This document shows, one piece after another, positions 34,223-42,645 of a stretch of 64,000 bases of DNA. The translations under genes were made by a program, and so were the position numbers. How positions within the stretch are numbered: the stretch's first letter is position 1; every line of letters begins with the position of its first letter. Below the pieces are notes generated by a model. It ran no database searches. It was not told where the DNA came from and saw only the letters and a list, made by a program, of their open reading frames with translations. Source of the DNA: Aristaeella lactis (lineage in GTDB: Bacteria; Bacillota; Clostridia; Christensenellales; Aristaeellaceae); assembly GCF_018118585.1 (NCBI RefSeq), contig NZ_CP069421.1:1-64000 (forward strand), given 5' to 3'.

Positions 34223-35736
34223 GCTTTGGCCCCTCCTGCTGTCTCCAGGGTCGCGAGCTGCATGATCGCTTCCTGGCTGACGTTTTCATAATCAATGCAG
34301 CCGGTAATCCGGCCGTCATACATGACATAGACGCGGTCTGCCATATTAATGATCTCCGGCAGTTCCGAAGAAACCATGATAATGGCTACGCCCTGCTTGG
34401 TCAGTTCGTTCATAATTTCGTAGATTTCTGCCTTGGCGCCTACGTCCACACCGCGGGTCGGTTCATCCAGGATCAGCACTTTCGGCTTCGTGGCCAGCCA
34501 GCGTCCGATCATGACCTTCTGCTGGTTTCCGCCGGACAGGTTGGAAACCCGCTGTTCATGCGAGGGCGTCTTTGTCTGCATCTTATCAATGAACTCCTGG
34601 GTGATCTCATGCTCACGCTTGTCATTGACCCGCAGATGATGAATGATCTCCTGCAACACCTCTATGGTGGTGTTGAAGCTTACGGACTGAATATGGTAAA
34701 GGCCCTCCAGTTTCCGGTTCTCCGGCACCATAGCGATCCCGTATTTCATGGCATCCACGGCGCTGTGTATATTCAGCCGCTTTCCCTCCAGCGTAATGGT
34801 TCCGGTGGAGGTGTTCGTCAGCCCGAAAATACACTGCATTGTCTCGCTGCGTCCCGCGCCGACCAGCCCGGCAAAGCCTACGATTTCGCCTTCCCGCACT
34901 TCGAACGAAACATCGTTTACCCGCTTATGGTGTTTCTTTCCGTCATCAATATGCTCACACCTGAAGAAAACCGGCGTGTCCTTTACATGATCGCGGGTAT
35001 AGTACTGATTCAGTTCGCGGCCCACCATCATGGTGATCAGCTCATCCCGGGGCGTATCCGCAACAACGCATGTACCGACATACATGCCGTCCCGCAGTAC
35101 TGTTACCCGGTCGCAAACCTCATTCAGCTCACTCATCTTATGGCTGATATAGATAATGCCTACGCCCTGGGACGCGAGATTGCGCATGATCTCAAACAAC
35201 TGGGCTACTTCACGGTCAGAAATGGACGAGGTGGGTTCATCCATGACCAGGATCCGACAGTTGAAGGAAATGGCTTTGACAATTTCCACCATCTGCTGCT
35301 GCGCAATGGAAAGATCAAAAATCTCATCTGTAGCGCTGATCCCCAGGTCGAATTTATCCAGCATTTCCTGCGCGGAGGATGCCATCTTCCTGTAATCTAC
35401 GCCCAATTTGCCCATGGGTTCCCGGCCAAGGAAGATATTCTCTGCGACTGTCATATGCGGAACCAGGACCAGTTCCTGGTGAATAATCGAGATACCGTTT
35501 TCCCGGGCCGCGTGGACACCGTCAATGACTACGGGCTTTCCGTCAATGAGGATCTCGCCTTCCTCCGCAATGTAGATGCCGCCCAGCACCTTGATCAGTG
35601 TGGATTTTCCGGCGCCGTTCTCACCCAGGAGAGCATGAATTTCACCGGCTTTCAGCTGAAATTCCACATTCTGCAGCGCTTTGACGCCCGGAAAGGATTT
35701 GGAGATCCCTTTCATTTCGAGCAGGTATTCGCTCAC
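34219..35736 (-). CDS. Sugar ABC transporter ATP-binding protein (RbsA-like)
   Basis: Protein of 505 residues with two nucleotide-binding domains. The first has Walker A GENGAGKST near 37-45 and MDEPTSSISD near 164. The second has GLVGAGRSE near 291, signature LSGGNQQKV near 400 and LDEPTRGVDVG near 424. The degenerate Walker A of the second half is normal in this family. It belongs to the sugar-import operon whose binding protein is encoded 148 bases upstream. Confidence 0.94.
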   Translation of the reverse strand: MSEYLLEMKGISKSFPGVKALQNVEFQLKAGEIHALLGENGAGKSTLIKVLGGIYIAEEGEILIDGKPVVIDGVHAARENGISIIHQELVLVPHMTVAENIFLGREPMGKLGVDYRKMASSAQEMLDKFDLGISATDEIFDLSIAQQQMVEIVKAISFNCRILVMDEPTSSISDREVAQLFEIMRNLASQGVGIIYISHKMSELNEVCDRVTVLRDGMYVGTCVVADTPRDELITMMVGRELNQYYTRDHVKDTPVFFRCEHIDDGKKHHKRVNDVSFEVREGEIVGFAGLVGAGRSETMQCIFGLTNTSTGTITLEGKRLNIHSAVDAMKYGIAMVPENRKLEGLYHIQSVSFNTTIEVLQEIIHHLRVNDKREHEITQEFIDKMQTKTPSHEQRVSNLSGGNQQKVMIGRWLATKPKVLILDEPTRGVDVGAKAEIYEIMNELTKQGVAIIMVSSELPEIINMADRVYVMYDGRITGCIDYENVSQEAIMQLATLETAGGAKA

Positions 35737-35791
35737 TCAGTATCACCACCATTTTTGCTTAGGATATCCGGAAAAGAGGATCACATCCAGA

Positions 35792-35861
35792 AAAGGGCTT
35801 TGCCCCCGTGGAACAAAGCCCCTTGCGACTGCCGGGCCTTCCCTGTGAAGGGAAGGCCGGC
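35792..35861 (-). terminator. Two consecutive hairpins after the binding-protein gene
   Basis: AAGGGCTTTG/CAAAGCCCCTT (35792-35824) and GCCGGGCCTTCCC/GGGAAGGCCGGC (35831-35861) are stable stems in the gap between binding-protein and ATPase genes. Such structures usually protect or attenuate mRNA so that binding protein is made in excess. Confidence 0.65.
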
Positions 35862-35884
35862 TCAAAGGATTGGTTTGTTACAGC

Positions 35885-36793
35885 TTACTGCCAGCCGCCG
35901 TTGTTGTATTCAGCGATGTTGTCAGAGTTGATCATGAAGGTAGCGATCGGATAGCGTTCCTCAACGGTCTCGCCGGCCTTCCACTTGTAGTACAGTTCGG
36001 CGATGGTCTTGCCGATGGAGATGGGGGACTGTGCGCCGGTGCCGGTCACTTTGCCTTCCGCGATCAGGGCCTTGATGTCGGGAGAACCGTCAACGCCGTA
36101 GATCAGAGCCTTGGACTGTGCGGCTTCCGCAGCAGCGGCAGCACCCAGGGCGGTGGGATCGTTGCCGCCGAAGATAGCGACGGCTTCCGGATGGGCGGTC
36201 AGAGCGTCGGTGCCGTTCAGGTTGCCCTGTTCCTGGTTGCCCATGCAGTCTTTCTGGAAGACCACTTCAAAGCCCTTGTCCTTGATGGCATCGAGGAATC
36301 CGTTGGTACGGTCCACAACAGACTGCATTGTGGGAGAATCCAGCACGATGATGGGGCCGCCTTCGGGCAGCTTGGCAACCAGATCCTCACCGCAGACCTT
36401 ACCGGCGTTGTAGTTATCGGAGCCGGCGTAGGTGACCAGGTAGGACATATCGGCCACTTCGGTATCGAAACCGAACATGGGGATGTTGGCTTCCTTCAGC
36501 TTATCCAGACCGGCGATGATGCCGTCCTTGTCAACGGGGTTGACAAACATAGCCACAACACCATTGGAGATCATGTCTTCAATCTGGGCAATCTGCTTTT
36601 CATTGCTGTTCTGGGGATCCAGGGAAATCAGTTCGTCGCCGTTGGCTTCCACAACCTCGCGGATTGCGCTTTCCAGGGCAACGAAGAAGGGATTGGTACC
36701 ATCCATGCAGGTATAGCCGATCTTGTCAGCCAATGCCGCGGCACAGCCCAGGGTGAGGGCGAGCGCCAAAATCAGAGCAACCAGTTTCTTCAT
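35885..36793 (-). CDS. Sugar-binding protein (RbsB-like)
   Basis: Secreted solute-binding protein of 302 residues (periplasmic-binding-protein type 1 fold). Signal peptide MKKLVALILALALTLGCAAALA; the Cys in TLGC is a poor lipobox because position -3 is Thr, so cleavage at ALA is also possible. Ribose-binding-like motifs include GYTCMDGTNPFFVALESA near residue 26 and AVAIFGGNDPTALGAAAA near 206. AGGAGGG precedes the ATG. It is the first gene of the six-gene sugar operon. Confidence 0.92.
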   Translation of the reverse strand: MKKLVALILALALTLGCAAALADKIGYTCMDGTNPFFVALESAIREVVEANGDELISLDPQNSNEKQIAQIEDMISNGVVAMFVNPVDKDGIIAGLDKLKEANIPMFGFDTEVADMSYLVTYAGSDNYNAGKVCGEDLVAKLPEGGPIIVLDSPTMQSVVDRTNGFLDAIKDKGFEVVFQKDCMGNQEQGNLNGTDALTAHPEAVAIFGGNDPTALGAAAAAEAAQSKALIYGVDGSPDIKALIAEGKVTGTGAQSPISIGKTIAELYYKWKAGETVEERYPIATFMINSDNIAEYNNGGWQ

Positions 36794-36871
36794 AGAGAAA
36801 CCCTCCTTTTGGCAGATTCTTCTGCCTGACTATGAATTTTATCTCGCGGTTTTCCTACCGCTGTTAATCTC

Positions 36872-36900
36872 ATTCTATCGGTACTGGCAGGAAATGTCAA
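36872..36900 (-). promoter_or_regulatory. Promoter of the ribose-type sugar operon
   Basis: TTGACA and TAGAAT on the minus strand with a 17-base spacer, about 80 bases before the binding-protein gene. A small hairpin GCGGT...ACCGC (36846-36861) lies in the leader. The rest of the 313-base gap (36794-37106) holds only the start region of the plus-strand secreted-protein gene; I see no clear plus-strand promoter. Confidence 0.75.
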
Positions 36901-37106
36901 TCCTGTACCGGATCAGGCATGAAACGCTGGGACGGTTGAAAAACAAGACTTTTTCAGATACAATCTCAAAGAGGGTAGATAAAAAATATACCTGTTTTCC
37001 TGACCGTGCTGATACCTTCATCGTATAAACTGATGGAACGATGTTCCGGTTTCAGCGTCTAAAGATACGGGACCGGAAAAACGGTGCCGGAAAGGAAGAA
37101 AAAAAG

Positions 37107-37478
37107 ATGAAAAAGCTGATTGCCTTACTGTGTGTTCTCCTGATGATGGTTTGTGCCGCTTCCGCGACCGCGGAGCAGCTGGCAGGCGGATGGACGCCTT
37201 CCGCTGATCCTACGGTGACTGAAGAACGGCAGGCACTGTTTGACAAAGGGACGGAAGCACTGACCGGCGTGGGCTACACGCCCATCGCTTATCTTGGATC
37301 CCAGGTTGTGGCAGGAACCAATCACGCATTCCTGTGCCAGGCCGTTGTGGTTTATCCCGGCGCGGAACCGCATTACGCTATGGTGTATCTGTATGAAGAC
37401 CTGCAGGGCAATGTATCGATCCTGAGCATTGCTGAGGTGGACGTCGGAGCCCTGTGCACCTACGGTGCGGAAGAATAA
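37107..37478 (+). CDS. Secreted cystatin/stefin-like protein
   Basis: Protein of 123 residues with a Sec signal peptide (residues 1-22, cleavage after ATA). The mature part has Gly27-Gly28 near its start, a predicted helix (about 37-52) and the exact cystatin loop QVVAG (66-70), followed by TN. A strand pair and a loop at EDLQGN (about 95-100) correspond to the second inhibitory hairpin of stefins. Cystatins inhibit papain-family cysteine proteases, so an extracellular inhibitor role is inferred. An upstream in-frame start at 37041 is disfavoured; AAAGGAAG precedes the ATG at 37107. A terminator follows. Confidence 0.75.
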   Translation: MKKLIALLCVLLMMVCAASATAEQLAGGWTPSADPTVTEERQALFDKGTEALTGVGYTPIAYLGSQVVAGTNHAFLCQAVVVYPGAEPHYAMVYLYEDLQGNVSILSIAEVDVGALCTYGAEE

Positions 37479-37495
37479 AGGGCGCTCAAACAAAA

Positions 37496-37527
37496 ACGGG
37501 CGGAGCTTTGGCTCTGTCCGTTTTTTT
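37496..37527 (+). terminator. Terminator after the cystatin-like gene
   Basis: ACGGGCGGAGC pairs with GCTCTGTCCGT (11 pairs, two G-T), followed by seven T. Confidence 0.85.
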
Positions 37528-37558
37528 GTGCCTGGCTGTATATTCCGCGATGACGGGA

Positions 37559-38629
37559 TCAGGTTTCCGCGGCTTTGCGTTCGCTTCGCCGGATCCGGTT
37601 GATATGACGTTCAAACTCGCCTCCGCTGATCAATTCTGCCAGGACATACTGTTCAAAAGCGGGGACGGTGCAGCTGTAAAAACCCACACGCAGCTCAAAA
37701 ACCGGAAGCAGGGCACGGGGAATGACCATATAGCCGACACGGAAGGAAGGGGAAACTGTGCGGGAAAAGGTGTTGAGGTAGATAACATTCTGGCGGGAGG
37801 AACCGGCAAAAAGAGTTTCCTCCGGTTTGCGGAGGAGAGAGAACTCTGATTCGTAGTCATCTTCAACGATATACCGGTCCGGCTTATCGGCCCAGCGAAG
37901 ATACTCCCGGCGCTTGGAGGCGGTGGCGGTGACGCCGCTGGGGAAACTGCGGAAGGGCGTTATATGGAGCACGGAGGCTTTGGTGGCCTGGAGCGCTTCC
38001 GAAAGGATCCCGTTCTTTCCGAGAGGACAGAAATCCACTTTGACATCCCTGGACCGGTATACCTGTTCAATCTTTTGATAGGAAGGTGCCTCAATGGCGT
38101 AGGTACGGCTGCTGCCCAGCAGTTCCACCGTGAGCCCGTAAAGGTATTCAGCACCGGCACCGATGACGATCTGGTCCGGCTGGACACGGATACCGCGGTT
38201 GCGGGCCAGGTAGCTGCACAGGGCTTCCCGCAGTTCCAGGCATCCGGTGTTGGGCGGACGGACCATGATCTCCTCTCCGTACTCGGTCAGCACCCGGCGC
38301 ATGACCCGGGCCAGGGTGGGAAAGGGCAGGGTGTTCCGGCCCGGAGCGGGGGCAGCCGGGATAATCCGGTGTTCCGGCCGGACGGCGGGCATGGAGAAGC
38401 CGTCCGCCTCCCGGTAGATGACATAGCAGCCGCTGCGGGCACGGGATTCGGCGTATCCCTCCTCACACAGCAACTCGATGCTGTGCTCCGCTGTGATGGC
38501 ACTGACGCCACGGTCCCGGGCGAGGACACGCCGGGAAGGAAGGCGGCTGCCAAAGGGCCGTACACCGGAGAGAATCTCCTCCCGCAGGGATTCATAAAGG
38601 GCCAGGTAGGCCGGTTTGTTCTGATTCAT
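37559..38629 (-). CDS. MocR-type (GntR/aminotransferase) regulator, C-terminally short, PLP lysine replaced
   Basis: Protein of 356 residues. An N-terminal GntR winged helix (residues ~1-70, LPSRRVLARDRGVSAITAEHS) is followed by an aminotransferase-like domain. The PLP-ring Asp region EDDYESEF is present, but the motif expected as TFSKT reads TFSRT (codon CGC), so no Schiff-base Lys is available. Family members are about 450-480 residues; this one stops roughly where the C-terminal small domain should begin. It is divergent from an ECF S-component gene, a context typical of PdxR control of vitamin B6 uptake. It may be a non-PLP regulator or a decaying gene. Confidence 0.82.
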   Translation of the reverse strand: MNQNKPAYLALYESLREEILSGVRPFGSRLPSRRVLARDRGVSAITAEHSIELLCEEGYAESRARSGCYVIYREADGFSMPAVRPEHRIIPAAPAPGRNTLPFPTLARVMRRVLTEYGEEIMVRPPNTGCLELREALCSYLARNRGIRVQPDQIVIGAGAEYLYGLTVELLGSSRTYAIEAPSYQKIEQVYRSRDVKVDFCPLGKNGILSEALQATKASVLHITPFRSFPSGVTATASKRREYLRWADKPDRYIVEDDYESEFSLLRKPEETLFAGSSRQNVIYLNTFSRTVSPSFRVGYMVIPRALLPVFELRVGFYSCTVPAFEQYVLAELISGGEFERHINRIRRSERKAAET

Positions 38630-38690
38630 CTGGTCTTATATAATTCTCCGTTTCTGGCACTTTTCATATGGCCAAATGAAGCATATACTC

Positions 38691-38704
38691 CTTTGTATCC
38701 AAAG
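38691..38704. promoter_or_regulatory. Inverted repeat in the divergent MocR/ECF region
   Basis: CTTTG-TATC-CAAAG is a perfect 5-base inverted repeat in the 94-base divergent gap, 20 bases before the ECF gene. It is a candidate operator only. Confidence 0.3.
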
Positions 38705-38723
38705 TCAAGCAAGGAAGTGTTTT

Positions 38724-39284
38724 ATGATGAAAAAGAGTGAGGTCCAGCTGACACGGATTGTGTTCGGCGCTGTGATGGCGGCGCTTGTGTTTGTGGTGAC
38801 ACTGTTCCGGTTCCCACTGCTGGGATCCAAAGTTCATTTTGCCAATGCGGTCTGCCTGCTGTGCGGACTGCTGCTGGGACCGGTGTGGGGCGGCACTGCC
38901 GCGGGTCTTGGCTCCGCACTGTATGACCTGTCCTTCTACAATGAAGGGATCATCAACCTGCTGATCACCTTTGTTTCCAAGTTCGCCATGGCGTGGATCT
39001 GCGGAATTATCGCGGGAAAGCGTAAAGAAAAAGCGCAGCCGCTGATCCGTGTGGTACTGGCATGCGTTGCGGGCGCGCTGACATATGTGGCGCTGTATAT
39101 GCTGAAGAGCGCGATCTACGGGGCTATTGCGGGGAACGCCTGGGCTGCGGTCGCCAGCAAGTTCCCGGCATCCATCATTAATGCGGGCGCCGCGATCGTG
39201 GCTGCGCCTATCTTCTATCATGCTGTGATCCCGGCGCTCAAAGCGGGAGGGATCCTGAAAAAACTGGATGAGGCTGTACAATAA
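38724..39284 (+). CDS. ECF transporter S component, possibly vitamin B6 (PdxU-like)
   Basis: Membrane protein of 186 residues with about six hydrophobic segments. Such S components bind a vitamin and dock on a shared EcfA/A'/T module, which is not in this window. The N-terminus (VFGAVMAALVFVVTLF...VHFANAVCLLCGLLLGPVWGG) is typical. Divergence from a MocR/PdxR-type gene suggests a B6 vitamer as substrate; this is context inference. AAGGAAG precedes tandem ATGs at 38724/38727. Confidence 0.8.
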   Translation: MMKKSEVQLTRIVFGAVMAALVFVVTLFRFPLLGSKVHFANAVCLLCGLLLGPVWGGTAAGLGSALYDLSFYNEGIINLLITFVSKFAMAWICGIIAGKRKEKAQPLIRVVLACVAGALTYVALYMLKSAIYGAIAGNAWAAVASKFPASIINAGAAIVAAPIFYHAVIPALKAGGILKKLDEAVQ

Positions 39285-39286
39285 AA

Positions 39287-39314
39287 AACCGGCTTCCTAC
39301 AGTTTAAAGCCGGT
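39287..39314 (-). terminator. Terminator of the chorismate/thioesterase transcript
   Basis: ACCGGCTTT / AAGCCGGT stem with a ~10-base loop, followed on the minus strand by a T-run. It overlaps the thioesterase stop codon and lies 3 bases from the converging ECF gene stop. Confidence 0.8.
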
Positions 39315-39695
39315 GAACATGGCCTGGGCAATATCCTTGCCCAGGTCATCTTTTATACTGATAACATAGACACAGCTGGTACGGCCGCTCTTAAGGCAGG
39401 AGGCGGACGCGGTCAGCTTTTTCCCTTTGGAAGCATTCAGGAAGTTCAGGCTGACCTGCTGGGCAACGGTGGGATGATGGGCATTGTTGGCCGCGGCGGC
39501 AAAGGTGAAATCCGCCAGGGCGAGAATAGCACCGCCCATCAGGCCGCCTTCAGCGTTCTGATGGCGTTCGGTGACAGCCATGCTGCAGACAGCACCGTCT
39601 TCCGTGAGCTCTTCCAGCGCCATATCATTATTCATTGCGAAGGTATCCTTGCGGAAGTATTCGCGGGCGGCTTCAAGGGACTGAAAATGAGACAT
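39297..39695 (-). CDS. PaaI-family hotdog thioesterase
   Basis: Acyl-CoA thioesterase-like protein of 132 residues, hotdog fold. The motif EGGLMGGAILALADFTFAAAANN (here residues ~50-72, beginning after NA) contains the conserved Gly-Gly-Ala and catalytic Asp. Aromatic acyl-CoA thioesterases (PaaI) are the closest recognised relatives. The ATG at 39695 has GGAGGG upstream; the one at 39710 does not. It follows aroA across a heptamer repeat and is probably in the same transcript. Confidence 0.85.
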   Translation of the reverse strand: MSHFQSLEAAREYFRKDTFAMNNDMALEELTEDGAVCSMAVTERHQNAEGGLMGGAILALADFTFAAAANNAHHPTVAQQVSLNFLNASKGKKLTASASCLKSGRTSCVYVISIKDDLGKDIAQAMFTGFKL

Positions 39696-39711
39696 GGAAC
39701 CCTCCATCAAT

Positions 39712-39739
39712 AATTCAGAATTAAGAATTCAGAATTGAT
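39712..39739 (-). repeat. Heptamer repeat array, consensus AATTCAG
   Basis: Four units on the plus strand: AATTCAG, AATTAAG, AATTCAG, AATTGAT. Read on the minus strand they encode the last residues (ILNS) and the TAA stop of aroA. Confidence 0.75.
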
Positions 39740-40932
39740 ACATCAATTCCCAGGGACTGAAGTTTCTGCCAGTAATCCGGGAAGCTTTTACGGACAGCTT
39801 CGGCACAGTGGATCTCCCCGCCGGTGCGGGTGCAGAGCAGGGACAGGGCCATGGCGATCCTGTGATCATTATGGCTGTCCAGCAGTTCTTCCGGTGCATG
39901 GATGCTTCCCGCGGGAACGATGATCCGGTTTTCCTCCGTTTCAAGCGTGATCCCGAATTTGGCCATCTCGAGAGCCATCACAGCCCCGCGGTCGCTTTCC
40001 TTGAAACGAAGGCGGCGGGTGCCGGTGAAAACAGCTCCGCGGCAGAGGGCTGCTACGGCGAAAAGAACGGGGGCCAGGTCGGGGCAATCCGTCAGGTCCA
40101 GCTCCGTGGGGCCTTTGACCAGACGGGAAAAATAATCCTGATATACCCGGTCACCCTGCAGGCTGTCTTCCCGCAGACCGGTCACGGTGACTTCTCCGCC
40201 GATACTGTTCAGCGCGTCAAAGAAGGCCGCGTTGGAATAATCGCCCTCCACTTCCGTACACCGGGCACTGAAGGCAGCATTGCCCGCAATATCAAGGGTG
40301 TACTCATCCGGCGTGGAAACCTGCACACCCGCATCCTGAAGCGCCTGCAGCGTCAGGGAAAGATAGGAACCGCTTTCCACCGGGGGCAGCAGGCGGATCC
40401 GGCTTTCGCCGTCCAGCAGGGGCAGGGCAAAGAGCAGGCCGGTAATAAACTGGCTGCTGATGCTGCCCGGAACGGTGTATTCCCCGGATGTCAGCCTGCC
40501 CTGAACCAGCAAGCCTTCCTCTGTACGGGTAAAGGTAAGGCCCCGGTCCCGGCAGAGATCTTCATACACGGACAGGGGACGGGAAAGCAGCGTCGGGCTG
40601 CCCTTCAGGATCATGGGATTCCCGGAGAGCATGCACAGGGGGATCATAAACCGCAGGGTACTGCCGGATTCCCGGCAGTTCAGGACAGCCGGGCCGGAGC
40701 GGCGGGGATCACAGCCTTTGATATGGACGGTGGTTCCCTCCCAGTTGAGAGATGCTCCCAGGGCGGAAAGGCAGTCCGAAGTGGCGAGAATATCCTCGCT
40801 GCGGTCCACACCGTATACGGTGCTTTCCCCTTCTGAAAGGGCGGCACAGATCAGCAGGCGGTGGGCCATGGATTTGGAAGGCGGCGCAGCTACTGTGCCG
40901 CGGGCTGTGCCGGGCTGGATGAGCACGTTCAT
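39721..40932 (-). CDS. aroA: EPSP synthase (3-phosphoshikimate 1-carboxyvinyltransferase)
   Basis: Sixth enzyme of the shikimate pathway, joining shikimate-3-phosphate and PEP. The 403 residues are near family length. Motifs: PPSKSMAHRLLICAAL near residues 18-33, ESGSTLRFMIPL near 88-99, the Lys/Arg region FKESDRG near 318-324 and DHRIAMALSLL near 365. The C-terminal residues are specified by a heptamer repeat. The start overlaps aroQ by 4 bases. Confidence 0.96.
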   Translation of the reverse strand: MNVLIQPGTARGTVAAPPSKSMAHRLLICAALSEGESTVYGVDRSEDILATSDCLSALGASLNWEGTTVHIKGCDPRRSGPAVLNCRESGSTLRFMIPLCMLSGNPMILKGSPTLLSRPLSVYEDLCRDRGLTFTRTEEGLLVQGRLTSGEYTVPGSISSQFITGLLFALPLLDGESRIRLLPPVESGSYLSLTLQALQDAGVQVSTPDEYTLDIAGNAAFSARCTEVEGDYSNAAFFDALNSIGGEVTVTGLREDSLQGDRVYQDYFSRLVKGPTELDLTDCPDLAPVLFAVAALCRGAVFTGTRRLRFKESDRGAVMALEMAKFGITLETEENRIIVPAGSIHAPEELLDSHNDHRIAMALSLLCTRTGGEIHCAEAVRKSFPDYWQKLQSLGIDVSILNS

Positions 40933-41378
40933 TGATTCTCTCCTGTCAGGTAGTCCATGGCTTCCAGGTAGCCGTCAAAACCATGTCCTTTGATGGTCTT
41001 CACACAGGCGGCCCGGACATAGCTCACCTTCCGGAAGGCTTCCCGGGTATCCGGATCGGAAATATGGACTTCCACAGCAGGAAGTCCTACCGCCTTCAGG
41101 GCGTCAAGCAGGGCAATGCTGGTGTGGGTATAAGCCGCAGGGTTGATGATAATGCCGTCGGCTTTGCCGTAAGCCTGCTGGATGGCGTCCACCAGGTCTC
41201 CTTCATGGTTGGACTGGAAGATCGAGACAGTGATCCCCCGCTTTTCCGCATGGGCTTCGATAAGCCGGCAGAGATCCGCGTAGGTGGCGGTTCCGTAGAT
41301 CTCCGGTTCCCGGATACCAAGCATATTCAGGTTCGGGCCGTTGAGGACCAGCAGGGTTTTCTTCTTATCTGTGTTCAT
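40929..41378 (-). CDS. aroQ: Type II 3-dehydroquinate dehydratase
   Basis: Third shikimate-pathway enzyme, 149 residues, dodecameric type II family. NGPNLNMLGIREPEIYG (near 14-30) holds the catalytic Tyr loop, FQSNHEGDLVDAIQ near 54-67 and INPAAYTHTSIAL near 78-90 (including the catalytic His region VEVHISDP near 102). It sits between aroA and aroE-aroK in the operon. Confidence 0.96.
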   Translation of the reverse strand: MNTDKKKTLLVLNGPNLNMLGIREPEIYGTATYADLCRLIEAHAEKRGITVSIFQSNHEGDLVDAIQQAYGKADGIIINPAAYTHTSIALLDALKAVGLPAVEVHISDPDTREAFRKVSYVRAACVKTIKGHGFDGYLEAMDYLTGENQ

Positions 41379-41397
41379 TTGCTTTCACCTTTTCCGG

Positions 41398-42645
41398 TCA
41401 GCAGTTATCGCGACCAATCGCATCGGCGGTATCTTCCGGTGTGCCGGTTACGGGGATGATCTCATCCGCGGCGGTGCGATAGACGGGTTCCCGCTCAATA
41501 TACAGCTGCCTCATTTTATCCTGCGTATCCGCCAGGGGACGGTCTTCCGTTGGAACCAGGGATTCAGGATCCCGGTTCAGCCAGAAGAGACGGCCGTTCT
41601 GGCGCAGGGCTGTAACGTTTTCCGGACGGAGCACCGCTCCGCCGCCCGTGGAGATAATCCGGCCGCCCTCCATGGAGAGTTCACGGATCACTTCGCTTTC
41701 CAGATCACGGAAGGCGGGCTCCCCATCCTCCCGGAAGATATCGGGAATGGTTTTCCCGGCTTTCTCAACAATGAGCTGGTCCGTATCAGCCAGGGGCTTG
41801 CCGGTCTTTTCGGCAAGGATCTTTCCGACGGCGGACTTCCCGCTGCCCGGCATGCCGATGAGCACGATGTTTTCCTTCCGGCTGAGGATCCGGCTGTAGA
41901 TCCGGTCTGTCAGGTCATCAGGATAAGCGGTATCGAGGAAATAGCCGGAAGCGCGGACGGCCTGGGCAACCAGCATATACAGGCCGCCTTCCGCGGGGAT
42001 GCCGCGGGAGCGGGCATCCAGGACAAGCCGGCTGCGAAGGGGATTATAGATTGCGTCCACCACTCCCTCAAGACGGGTAAACATCTCCAGGGAAAGAGGC
42101 TGTTCCGCGGGCTTGGGATACATACCGCAGGGGGTTGTGTTCAGGATGATCTCCGCGTCCGTGTGATCCCGCAGGACGTCCTCATAGGAAAGACTGCCCT
42201 CCCGGGCGGTCCGGCTGACACGGAATACCTCCCGGGCACCCAGCTGCCCGGCCGCAAAGGACGCGGTGCGGGAGGTGCCGCCGGTGCCCAGTACCAGGAC
42301 TTTTTTACCGCTGAGATCCAAGCCGGCGCGGAGGATCAGCCGGGTGATGCCGTACAGGTCCGTGTTATATCCGGAAAGCCTGCCGTCCCGGTTGACAACG
42401 GTGTTTACGGCACCGATGGCGCGGGCTGTTTCATCGATCTCATCCAGGAAGGGGATGACTGCCTGCTTGTAGGGAATGGTGACGTTGATTCCGCAGAACC
42501 CGCGGGCCGTCATGAAGGCCGGAAGTTCCTCAGGCGTCAGTTCCTTCAGGTCATAGGCATAGCTGCCGATCTCGTTGTGGATCTCCCGGGAAAAACTGTG
42601 GGGAAGATGCTCACCGATGCAGCCATATTTTAATTCATAATGCAT
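41398..42645 (-). CDS. aroEK: Bifunctional shikimate dehydrogenase / shikimate kinase
   Basis: One open frame fuses two successive pathway enzymes. Residues ~1-245: AroE, with the catalytic Lys in NVTIPYKQAV, Asp in YNTDLYG and the NADP loop GTGGTSRTASFA. Residues ~255-415: AroK, with Walker A GMPGSGKSAVG, DTDQLIVEK and STGGGAVLR. The start is unclear: the ATG at 42645 (M-H-Y-E-L-K-Y-G) fits AroE length but lies in a heptamer repeat with no ribosome site; an in-frame ATG at 42678 lies in a small inverted repeat. Confidence 0.92.
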   Translation of the reverse strand: MHYELKYGCIGEHLPHSFSREIHNEIGSYAYDLKELTPEELPAFMTARGFCGINVTIPYKQAVIPFLDEIDETARAIGAVNTVVNRDGRLSGYNTDLYGITRLILRAGLDLSGKKVLVLGTGGTSRTASFAAGQLGAREVFRVSRTAREGSLSYEDVLRDHTDAEIILNTTPCGMYPKPAEQPLSLEMFTRLEGVVDAIYNPLRSRLVLDARSRGIPAEGGLYMLVAQAVRASGYFLDTAYPDDLTDRIYSRILSRKENIVLIGMPGSGKSAVGKILAEKTGKPLADTDQLIVEKAGKTIPDIFREDGEPAFRDLESEVIRELSMEGGRIISTGGGAVLRPENVTALRQNGRLFWLNRDPESLVPTEDRPLADTQDKMRQLYIEREPVYRTAADEIIPVTGTPEDTADAIGRDNC

